Part shown: positions 24,321 through 32,046 of the stretch, piece after piece
Numbering within the stretch: the stretch's first letter is position 1
Layout of the letters: every line of letters starts with the position of its first letter
Assembly: GCA_016204465.1 (NCBI GenBank)
Contig: JACQKQ010000023.1
Location: 1-38,153 of the forward strand
Reading direction: 5' to 3'
From: Candidatus Levyibacteriota bacterium
GTDB taxonomy: Bacteria; Patescibacteriota; Microgenomatia; Levybacterales; UBA12049
DNA length: 38,153 nt
Made by a program: the position numbers and the translations under genes
Notes under the pieces: model-generated
Databases searched by the model: none
Seen by the model: only the letters and a program-made list of their open reading frames with translations
What the model was told of the DNA's origin: nothing

Positions 24321-24402
24321 AGTATTAAGTATTACGTAGTATGTATATAAATTGTATTAAATTAATTGCCGTTTTTTTGCTTACTACTTACTACTTAATA
24401 CT
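24321..24402 (+). repeat. Inverted word repeat around the start of the DUF916-like gene
   Basis: Left arm 24321-24342 (agtattaagtattacgtag, then tat) and right arm 24381-24402 (ttactacttactacttaata, then ct) are near inverse complements. The ATG at 24341 lies at the end of the left arm, and the right arm encodes LTTYYLIL of the signal peptide. In mRNA the hairpin would cover the start codon. Confidence 0.6.
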
Positions 24403-25321
24403 TCCTACTGATATACAAGCTGCATCGGTTTCGTTGGGGATCTATCCGCCGCTCACCGAGTTTGAAGTAACCCCGCCGGCAACAATCGACGAACCTATTA
24501 CTCTTCAAAATCTTAATAATATACCTATTACTCTCTCCGTTTCTCTACGGCCTTTCGTTGCGTCTACAAAAGCAAACGGCGAGGTGACTTTTCCTGCCGA
24601 TAATAGGGGCGTAGGCGTAAACCCGAACTTTCTTGACTACGTTTCGCTTTGGGAAAACACTAATCGCGTTAAAGAAGTAACACTTGCTCCAGGACAAGAG
24701 AAAATAGTTACTCTCCATATAGAAATTCCTGATAATGAATTCGCATCGGACTATTACTTTTCAATAATCTTTAGTAACAAAGTGGATCAACTATTAGAAA
24801 ACGATACTCTTACAAAAGATAATTTAACCATTATAAAAGGAGGAGTAGGAATAAACGTATTGCTTACTATTGGCCCAAAAAGCCGACCAAAAGGAGAGAT
24901 AGAAGAATTTAGCTCGCCTGCCTTTGTGCAGCAAGGGCCTGTGCCTTTTATCGTACGAGTAAAAAATACTGGCGAGCATCGAACGAAGGTAAAAGGAACA
25001 ATTCTTATTAAGAATATATTTAACCAATACATTGGAAAAATTGAAATTAAAGACACAAATATACTTACAAATGCAATAAGGCAACTTCAGATAGACAATG
25101 AGGATAGCATTCTCTGGAAAGAATCGTTTCTTATCGGCCGGTATACGGCTGTACTTACGCTTATGTTTTCCGAGCAAGGCCCTATTTTTACCCGCAGCAT
25201 TGTGTTTTATGCGTTCCCGCTCTATTTTTCCTTAGGCGTGTTTATTGCAATTATTCTTTTAGTTGTAATTAAGAAGCGTATCTACAAAAGGTTTCATATG
25301 TATAATCGACATAAAGCTTGA
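24341..25321 (+). CDS. DUF916-like envelope protein, signal peptide and C-terminal membrane helix
   Basis: 326 residues. Signal peptide (1-28, ending DIQAA), two beta-sandwich regions (about 30-150 and 155-270; LGIYPPLTEFEVTPPATI, VTLHIEIPDNEFASDYYFSI), one transmembrane helix (about 292-313) and a basic cytoplasmic tail KKRIYKRFHMYNRHK. The layout matches DUF916/WxL-interacting proteins of Gram-positive bacteria, which bind cell wall or WxL proteins. The signal peptide core is partly encoded by a word repeat. It follows the WxL-like gene by 23 nt. Confidence 0.65.
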   Translation: MYINCIKLIAVFLLTTYYLILPTDIQAASVSLGIYPPLTEFEVTPPATIDEPITLQNLNNIPITLSVSLRPFVASTKANGEVTFPADNRGVGVNPNFLDYVSLWENTNRVKEVTLAPGQEKIVTLHIEIPDNEFASDYYFSIIFSNKVDQLLENDTLTKDNLTIIKGGVGINVLLTIGPKSRPKGEIEEFSSPAFVQQGPVPFIVRVKNTGEHRTKVKGTILIKNIFNQYIGKIEIKDTNILTNAIRQLQIDNEDSILWKESFLIGRYTAVLTLMFSEQGPIFTRSIVFYAFPLYFSLGVFIAIILLVVIKKRIYKRFHMYNRHKA

Positions 25322-25999
25322 TAAGACAAGCTGTTCATTTTTAATTACCGATTTTTTCCCGATAATAAAAATCGAAAAAGAGGCTTTTCAGTCTAAATAT
25401 AACTATAACAATTTCTTCTCAAAACGAGTTTAGCACTTTGGTCTTTTGAAGCGAAATCAAACTGATTAGGGTTTGCTAGGCTGAAGTATGTAATTGAACC
25501 TCAAATCTTAATTAGATGTGCTTATAATTGCATTTTTTTGCCTTATCAATCTAAATACTAAGTAAAACATCTATAGCATTTACCTAGACTGTCTGCTAAT
25601 TTGGTTTTTTTGCAATTTTTTACTCTTATGTATCGTTTTTCAAAAACACAGAAAATAACGAAAAAAAATCAAATATTCCATTATAATGTATTTTCATACT
25701 TAAGCTCTTTAATAACCAGTTAGATTGCTATGAAAATATATTGTGAAAAGAAAATAGAATAAACGTAATCCGTGAAAAATCACTACAGCATTTTACGTTC
25801 ATTTTTCACATTATTTCATAGATAACTTTATCAGTATATAAAAATATCAAAATATATCAATAATCTGACTCTAGGCTCTTGACATTCTTCGATAATCCGC
25901 CTACGCTGATAGTGTATATATTCTATTGGTAAATGAATAATATGTATAATATGTATAATTCGAGGCTAAATTAAAATTTTCACGGATAGTCGCTCGGGA
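25322..25999. other. Long AT-rich spacer with interleaved inverted repeats and promoter
   Basis: 678 nt with no plausible gene, much more AT-rich than its surroundings. At 25728-25821 lie three pairs of arms: outer ctatgaaa / tttcatag (25728-25735 / 25814-25821), and inside aacgtaa / ttacgtt (25762-25768 / 25793-25799) interleaved with gtgaaaaat / atttttcac (25772-25780 / 25801-25809). The latter two cannot form at once except as a pseudoknot. Downstream are a TTGACA near 25879 and tandem tatgtataat words near 25940-25965 with TATAAT -10 matches, likely the promoter of the 26000 gene. Confidence 0.55.
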
Positions 26000-28900
26000 A
26001 TGACCGATTTAATACAAGCCTTTATTACACATTTAAAGAATCTTCCACAACCTGCCTCGAGCGCAACGGTGAAAAACTACGTTGCAGATATTAGGCAGTT
26101 TGTATATTGGTTTGAACAACAAAATCAAAGATCTTTTCTTCCCCAACTTGTAACCCCGCAAATATTTGACCAATACATAGCCTATCGGCGTGATCAAGAC
26201 GGACTTTCTTTACCAAGCATAAAACGCCACAAAGCATCTATTAGAAAATTCTTTGTGTTCTTACAAGATACGGGCACCATCGAGCATAGTCTTATTGCAC
26301 AAGAAGCAAAAATCTCTAAAACAAGCACGGATTTATGGCATTTGAGGTCATTTAAAGATTATCTTTACGAAAATCGGCTTAAGAGGAATACTATAACAAA
26401 CTATATCGCAGATATTCAACAATTTCTTGAGTGGCTCGAAGCTGTTACCGGTGCGCAAGACGCCTTTCTTGTGAGCGAAAAAGATCCGCTGCAAAAGATC
26501 TCTTCGTTTATTGTTGAGGAGTACAAAACAAGACTCCTTGGGGCAGGAATCTCGCCTGCATCGGTAAACCGAAAACTCTCCTCCATCCGCAAGTATACAG
26601 CTTGGCTCTATCAGCAAGGGATTATTGGCAAGTATGTAACGTTTTCCGACGTCGTTGTCGCTTCGCCACCGAACCTTTCGCCTTTGCCATCTGGCGGCCC
26701 CACACACGAAATCAACACCTTACCTGCTCTTCCCCCAGTGCGGCTTGTGCAGAAAGCAGTGCAAGCCGCCGATTCAGTATTTGAATGGCTCATCGTTGCA
26801 CCTGCAGCACGGGTTGTCGACCAGGCAATCTACGCGCTCTGGTACCTCAAAGGAAAACCAATCGCAACAACACCCAAATCCACGCTTCGGCCGCCTCTGT
26901 ACGACTTCACTATCGGAAACATCAAAAAAAGCCTGTACGCCCCGCATGCTATTTCCATAAAAGATGCTCCTTTGCATAAAAAATTGTTCTTTCATATACA
27001 TCAAAGTAGGCCAAAATGGTATAAAAAATATCATGAGTACGCCGTTGTTCATTATTTTCACTTTGCTATCTTAATTATTTCTATGGCTATTATAGGTGTA
27101 AGCCTAGGCAAAATTCTTTTCCCTACACCCAAGCAGGTTGTTATGGCAAATGCAGAGCCTGTCTCCCCGCCGCGTGTTCTTTCTTTTCAAGGAAGACTTA
27201 CCGATCCATCTGACAATCCAATTACACAGACTAAGTCAATTCGCTTCCGACTTTACAATTCCCAAACAGCTTCTGGCTCAGCCATGCTTTGGGAAGAAAT
27301 GCAAGATATCAAACCCGATCTAAATGGTATATTTGCCGTGCAGCTTGGCAAAAAAACAGCGATTGATCAGGCTGTTTTTGGCAACAACGACAGCGTTTAT
27401 CTTGGCATTGCAGTAGGATCCGATGAGGAGTTGCGGCCACGACACCAGCTTGCTACTGTTGCATATGCCACAAATGCCGAACTTTTACAAGGTCTGTTGC
27501 CAATCACGCAAGCTGGAGCCGGTAGCAAAAACGTTGTGCTTGCTTTAGATTCAACCGGAAATCTTTCAATCGGCGGCAGCGCAAACCCAATCTTTCAGGC
27601 AACAGGGGGAGAGTTTAAGCTCTCCGGTAAGTCGCTTGTGCTTGCAACAAATGTAGGTTCTAACGGTAACGTTTCTCTGTCTCCCGACGGTAAAGGTTTC
27701 ATCGACGCCCTTGCACCCATTCAGAATAGTTCAAATAATAACAACCTTGCAGCGGTACCGGGAGCAGTCGAAATCGATGATATATTAGCAATTTACGCAA
27801 CATCAAGTGCACATTCTGCTCTTGTTGTCGAGCAAAGCGGCACAGGACCAATCATTAGCGCTTCGACAAGCGGGACTGCTAAATTCACTCTTGGTAACGA
27901 TGGATCGGGGTATTTTGCCGGAAAACTTGGGATTGGTGTATCTTCAGCGTCGGCCAAACTTACTGTTGACGGCGCAAGTATAGGCAAAGCGCTTGCTATC
28001 CTTAATGAATCAGGCGACCAAAATATTCTCGTCGGCTCTGCTTCAGGCACGCTTAAGTTTTACTTTGATAGAAGCGGTAATTTAACGACAGCAAACGGAT
28101 CATTGTGGAAACCGACGTCTGATTCAACCACAGGGTTGCGAATTGGAAACTCGTCAGGGACATCGTTTGTTACATTTGACACTAGTAACAGTAGGGTTGG
28201 AATAGGTACTACCCCAAACTTTAAGCTCGATGTCACTGACAGCCAAAGCGCTACAGTTTCGGCAATGATTACTAACAGCAGTACAGATACAGATGCCGAT
28301 GTGCTTGCCCTTAAGCTTGGTATTACAACCGACCCAGCTGTAACGAACCGATTTTTAACATTTCTCAATGGCAATGGGACAATTGTTGGCAAGGTGCAAG
28401 GCAACGGCGCAAGCGGCGTTTCATACGCAACAGCGGGCGTAGACTTTGCCGAGTATTTTAAGAAACAAGATCAAACCGAAATCTTTTCTCCTTACGACCT
28501 TGTTTGCCTTGGAAATTCTGGTGTGACGAAGTGTGCGGGTAAAACACAAGTTATTGTTGGCGTTATTTCAAACCAAGCAGGGTTTATTGGCGGCGTAGAC
28601 CACGAAGGTGACCCAAAGTTTGTCCTTGTTGGTCTTAACGGACAACTGCGGGTGCGGGTAAAGAGCGAAACAATAAACGTTGGTGATCCATTAACAACGA
28701 GTTTAATACAATCTGTTGCAGAAAAAGCAACGACTGCCGGACAAATTGTCGGATACGCTATTGAATCATTTGACCCCACTAAAGACAGTAAAGATACTAT
28801 ATTAATAAGCGTTTCTCCCTCTTGGTATGACCCTAACGTTTTCCTAACACACACCGGCGACCTTAACGTTGTAAAAGACCAATCCAAAGTTGCCAAGCCT

Positions 28901-30208
28901 TCTTACTTTAGCGTACAAACAACATTAGGACAACTGGTCACAAAAGTTGGTGCATTTAGTAAGGCTGTGATTGGCGTCCTTGAGGTTGGCGCATTGAAAG
29001 CAAGCGAAATTTCAGCGCAGGAGATTATTTCGCCGATTGCTTCGATTGATCGTGTACGAACCGATGTTATCTCTCCTCTCTCATCAGAACAGCTTACGAT
29101 TCGATTGGCGTCCTCCTCTCTCTCGGCAGTTGAAATACAGAACGCGTCAGGCGCTGCAGTTGCTCGCATTGATCAAGAGGGCAATGCTTCATTTTCAGGG
29201 CAGTTGCTAAGCAAGGAGCTTACCGTACAAAATAACGCAAGCATCAGCGGGGTGCTTTACGCGCAGAAGATTATTGCAGACGAAGTTGAATTTCCTGTTG
29301 TTGCCACAAAAGCAAACCTTGCACAAGATTTCGAAACGCCAGTAGAATCGGCAACAGCCTCTGCAACTCTTGGCGAGACAATAGAGGCTAATTTCGCAAC
29401 CTTTACACAAGGGCTTATCGCATTTGGCCCAAGTAGTTTTGGCACGACTGCTATAAACGGTCAATTGTCTGTTGGTTCACCCACAGGGGGCTTGATACTT
29501 GCTGACAACGCGATTAATGTCTTAGGTGCTTCACTTGAACTACAACCCCTTAGGCAGGGAGATGTATCATTCTTAGGCGGTTTGGTGCAAATTGATATAG
29601 AAGGAAATTTGCGTGTTGATGGAAACGCGACATTTGGAAAGGACGTAACGGTAAAAGGGGAGATTTTTGCCAACGTCATTGCCCCAATCCCAGATAAAGA
29701 TTTAGTAATAAAACTTGAAGGAAGTAGAAGTGCCACATGTGCTACGAGCACAACGGGAAATGATGCTTGTGATACCAATGATACTTCTGATACTCGTGGT
29801 ACTCAATTCATTGTCCAGGATGCCTCCGGCAGCGGTGTTTTCAGTCTTGATCAGCAAGGCAATCTGACTGCTTCGGGATCAGCCAATGTCGCTAGCCTAC
29901 TCACGCAAACACTTCAAATTGCCCGAAATGCCCAAGCTGACACATCGCTTACTGAAACCACTGCGACAAGCTCTGCAGGCACAGCAACCATCTTGCCGGG
30001 AGAAAAGGAACGCACCGTATACACACCGTTTGTGAAAGAGAGTTCGCTTATCTACATTTCCCCAACCTCAAACACCTACGGCAAAAATCCCTACATTGCC
30101 AGACAAACGCCAAGCGACAGTGAACATGGTATCCTTGGCTCGTTTACGGTTGCGGTAGAAGAACGGCTGTCAAAACCAATTTCGCTAAACTGGTGGGTCG
30201 TAAATTAA
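26000..30208 (+). CDS. Giant membrane protein: two integrase SAM-like domains, TM helix, tail-fibre-like ectodomain
   Basis: 1402 residues. Residues ~3-95 and ~113-212 are two copies of the core-binding, SAM-like N-terminal domain of tyrosine recombinases (ATVKNYVADIRQFVYWFEQQ; NTITNYIADIQQFLEWLEAV; ASVNRKLSSIRKYTAWLYQQ). No catalytic R..HxxR..Y domain follows. A proline-rich linker leads to a transmembrane helix at ~353-374. Then comes a beta-rich region with VLSFQGRLTDPSDNPI, phage-fibre-like repeats (VGIGTTPNFKLDV, LGIGVSSASAKLTVDG), a DFAEYF...GVISNQAGFIGGV domain near 815-940, and a terminal LNWWVV. Such fibre domains are common in CPR surface proteins. With the helix, the N-terminus should be cytoplasmic and able to bind DNA, the rest outside. 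The segment CDTNDTSDTRGTQ (~29760-29810) is a word-repeat insert. Confidence 0.8.
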   Translation: MTDLIQAFITHLKNLPQPASSATVKNYVADIRQFVYWFEQQNQRSFLPQLVTPQIFDQYIAYRRDQDGLSLPSIKRHKASIRKFFVFLQDTGTIEHSLIAQEAKISKTSTDLWHLRSFKDYLYENRLKRNTITNYIADIQQFLEWLEAVTGAQDAFLVSEKDPLQKISSFIVEEYKTRLLGAGISPASVNRKLSSIRKYTAWLYQQGIIGKYVTFSDVVVASPPNLSPLPSGGPTHEINTLPALPPVRLVQKAVQAADSVFEWLIVAPAARVVDQAIYALWYLKGKPIATTPKSTLRPPLYDFTIGNIKKSLYAPHAISIKDAPLHKKLFFHIHQSRPKWYKKYHEYAVVHYFHFAILIISMAIIGVSLGKILFPTPKQVVMANAEPVSPPRVLSFQGRLTDPSDNPITQTKSIRFRLYNSQTASGSAMLWEEMQDIKPDLNGIFAVQLGKKTAIDQAVFGNNDSVYLGIAVGSDEELRPRHQLATVAYATNAELLQGLLPITQAGAGSKNVVLALDSTGNLSIGGSANPIFQATGGEFKLSGKSLVLATNVGSNGNVSLSPDGKGFIDALAPIQNSSNNNNLAAVPGAVEIDDILAIYATSSAHSALVVEQSGTGPIISASTSGTAKFTLGNDGSGYFAGKLGIGVSSASAKLTVDGASIGKALAILNESGDQNILVGSASGTLKFYFDRSGNLTTANGSLWKPTSDSTTGLRIGNSSGTSFVTFDTSNSRVGIGTTPNFKLDVTDSQSATVSAMITNSSTDTDADVLALKLGITTDPAVTNRFLTFLNGNGTIVGKVQGNGASGVSYATAGVDFAEYFKKQDQTEIFSPYDLVCLGNSGVTKCAGKTQVIVGVISNQAGFIGGVDHEGDPKFVLVGLNGQLRVRVKSETINVGDPLTTSLIQSVAEKATTAGQIVGYAIESFDPTKDSKDTILISVSPSWYDPNVFLTHTGDLNVVKDQSKVAKPSYFSVQTTLGQLVTKVGAFSKAVIGVLEVGALKASEISAQEIISPIASIDRVRTDVISPLSSEQLTIRLASSSLSAVEIQNASGAAVARIDQEGNASFSGQLLSKELTVQNNASISGVLYAQKIIADEVEFPVVATKANLAQDFETPVESATASATLGETIEANFATFTQGLIAFGPSSFGTTAINGQLSVGSPTGGLILADNAINVLGASLELQPLRQGDVSFLGGLVQIDIEGNLRVDGNATFGKDVTVKGEIFANVIAPIPDKDLVIKLEGSRSATCATSTTGNDACDTNDTSDTRGTQFIVQDASGSGVFSLDQQGNLTASGSANVASLLTQTLQIARNAQADTSLTETTATSSAGTATILPGEKERTVYTPFVKESSLIYISPTSNTYGKNPYIARQTPSDSEHGILGSFTVAVEERLSKPISLNWWVVN

Positions 30209-30209
30209 G

Positions 30210-31955
30210 CTAAGGTTTAAAACTACCCAAAAACTCTGTTAGGATTATAATTTTTCTTTCCGAGGTTCTCAAAGTTTGTGGCAAGTAATAATTATCTTTC
30301 ATATACCCATTTAGATCTTTAATCCAATCACTGACTAAATTGAAAAGTACGTCATAACAATTATCCCAACCTTCAGCTTGGTTTTTTTGCTTAAGATTCT
30401 CCAGGGCATTTGCAACCATCTCTGGCTTTAGTAGTTGCTGATAAATCAGATTCTTAAACAATACAGCAAGTCTTGGTCCGCTAATCTGCGATTTATCTAA
30501 AAAATCTGGAAATAATTTGCCAGCAAAAAGCATACGTACCAAACCTTCCTCGTCTCTAATAACGTCTGTAAATACATCTTCTCTGGTTGGAGTAAGGTTT
30601 TCCATATCGGAAATCTCACCCCTATAAGAAAGACGCAAGGGGTTTTCAGGGCTGATTGGCAAATCCGAATTAAAATCCGGCTTTCTTCCCTCGCTTTCAG
30701 CCTGAGATTTGGAAACTAAAGCTAAGCTTTCTAGCATCAATCTGTTAACTAGCGCCCTTTTTCTTTTTTCCTCTTCTTTCTTAGCTAATTTCAATCTTTC
30801 AAGCTCCTCTTTCTGATTTGCTCTTTCCTCGATTTGTTTTATTCTTTGTCCTACCAGCTCACGATAATCATTAGGCATGCCAAGAAGCGCGGAGGGGTTG
30901 CTAGATGCAAGTACGATACGCACCAGATCATCTATGCTGCCAAAAGATCTTCCTGGGTGTTCAATTTGTCTCCAGGTAGGAAATGAGCCGGAGAAATTAT
31001 TCATTAGAAAAGCTACATCGGCTGCTACATCGGCCCACCGCCCATTGCTCACAGCCTGCAGGACAGGGGACAAAAGCAGCGTCATTTCACTCGCTGGTAA
31101 AGATCCCCTCCTGAAAAATGCAATCTTTTTTAAGAGATCAGGCTGTTCTTCTGTTACCACTCTCCCACCGCTTTCTGCCACTATGTGCTGGAGTTGTATA
31201 ATCCTAGCAAGATAGCCAAGATGATAGAGAGCAGGACCAACTCTTTGCATCACGTACTTTGTTGCTTTTATAGGATCTTCTGAAGGAGATATATAAAACT
31301 CATGATCTCTAGGTCTTAAACGTACTAACTGTTCTTTAATAGAACCTATGGCTTTCGCTTTTGCCAGCTGCTCAAGAAAGATTAAATTAAAAAGTCTAAC
31401 TTCCGGATCTGCAAAAGAAAGCGCAAGATTTTGCCTTATGCGTAAGTATTTCCAATTCAACCCATCATGAGCTCCTCTCGCTTTTTCAACGGCTCTTTGG
31501 GGATTATTCAATTTATCAGCCAGTTCCCACGCATATTCGAATCTGGGAAGGGTCTCGTGAATAAAAGCAGCGTCAGCAATCAGCCCAAAAAACATATTAT
31601 TGTTACGTCCGCCAATTCTTCCTACTTCTGGTGGTATCTCGATAATAATTCCTCCATTAGGTGATAATTGAAATTTCTCTACTCTATTTCTCCCAGACTC
31701 GTAAGCCTCACCACTTTTTAATAATGTATTAATGCGATCTCTTAGCTGCTGCTCGGCTCCAGAGTTAGCTAAACAGTGGCTATAAACAATAGCATCGGTA
31801 AAAAGCGCTATTCCCTCCCTACAAAATTGAGTGACGGTTGTAATTTCTTCAGGATCGCTAGGCAGCCTTTGTAAATAACCGGTAATCTCTCCCTTGACAA
31901 CCTGCAATTTATCCCTGGGCGTTAGCGTATCGAAATTAGCTGATCGAGGCTCCAT
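30210..31955 (-). CDS. Large helical cytosolic protein, unknown
   Basis: 581 residues from the ATG at 31955. The start is set by a near-perfect promoter whose -10 box is 11 nt upstream; an upstream frame start at 31976 would lie inside the promoter. Mostly alpha-helical, with a charged coiled-coil stretch about two thirds in (IKQIEERANQKEELERLKLA, then KKEEEKRKRALVN). No signal peptide, membrane segment or known motif. It converges with the giant gene, the two stop codons being one base apart. I do not recognise the family. Confidence 0.75.
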   Translation of the reverse strand: MEPRSANFDTLTPRDKLQVVKGEITGYLQRLPSDPEEITTVTQFCREGIALFTDAIVYSHCLANSGAEQQLRDRINTLLKSGEAYESGRNRVEKFQLSPNGGIIIEIPPEVGRIGGRNNNMFFGLIADAAFIHETLPRFEYAWELADKLNNPQRAVEKARGAHDGLNWKYLRIRQNLALSFADPEVRLFNLIFLEQLAKAKAIGSIKEQLVRLRPRDHEFYISPSEDPIKATKYVMQRVGPALYHLGYLARIIQLQHIVAESGGRVVTEEQPDLLKKIAFFRRGSLPASEMTLLLSPVLQAVSNGRWADVAADVAFLMNNFSGSFPTWRQIEHPGRSFGSIDDLVRIVLASSNPSALLGMPNDYRELVGQRIKQIEERANQKEELERLKLAKKEEEKRKRALVNRLMLESLALVSKSQAESEGRKPDFNSDLPISPENPLRLSYRGEISDMENLTPTREDVFTDVIRDEEGLVRMLFAGKLFPDFLDKSQISGPRLAVLFKNLIYQQLLKPEMVANALENLKQKNQAEGWDNCYDVLFNLVSDWIKDLNGYMKDNYYLPQTLRTSERKIIILTEFLGSFKP

Positions 31956-31966
31956 AATAGTCTCAT

Positions 31967-31995
31967 AGTATATCATAGTTCCCGTCGGATTTCAA
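31967..31995 (-). promoter_or_regulatory. Promoter of the 581-residue protein gene
   Basis: Minus strand TTGAAA (31990-31995), 17-bp spacer, TATACT (31967-31972). The predicted start of transcription is about 5 nt before the ATG. Confidence 0.8.
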
Positions 31996-32005
31996 GCTTG
32001 GATTA

Positions 32006-32034
32006 TTGACATCAAATGCAAACTCGTGCATACT
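32006..32034 (+). promoter_or_regulatory. Promoter of the O-antigen-ligase-like gene
   Basis: TTGACA (32006-32011), 17-bp spacer, CATACT (32029-32034), 12 nt before the ATG at 32047. Back to back with the promoter at 31967-31995; the two -35 boxes are 10 bp apart. Confidence 0.75.
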
Positions 32035-32046
32035 AAATATCTATAT

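Noticed and set aside
26000-26640. Active tyrosine recombinase / mobile element integrase
   Set aside because: Only core-binding domains are seen, twice; the catalytic domain with R, H-x-x-R and Y is missing and the frame continues into a membrane helix and fibre domains.
31956-31976. Longer N-terminus for the 581-residue protein
   Set aside because: The upstream start overlaps the -10 box of a near-consensus promoter, so it would not be in the transcript.
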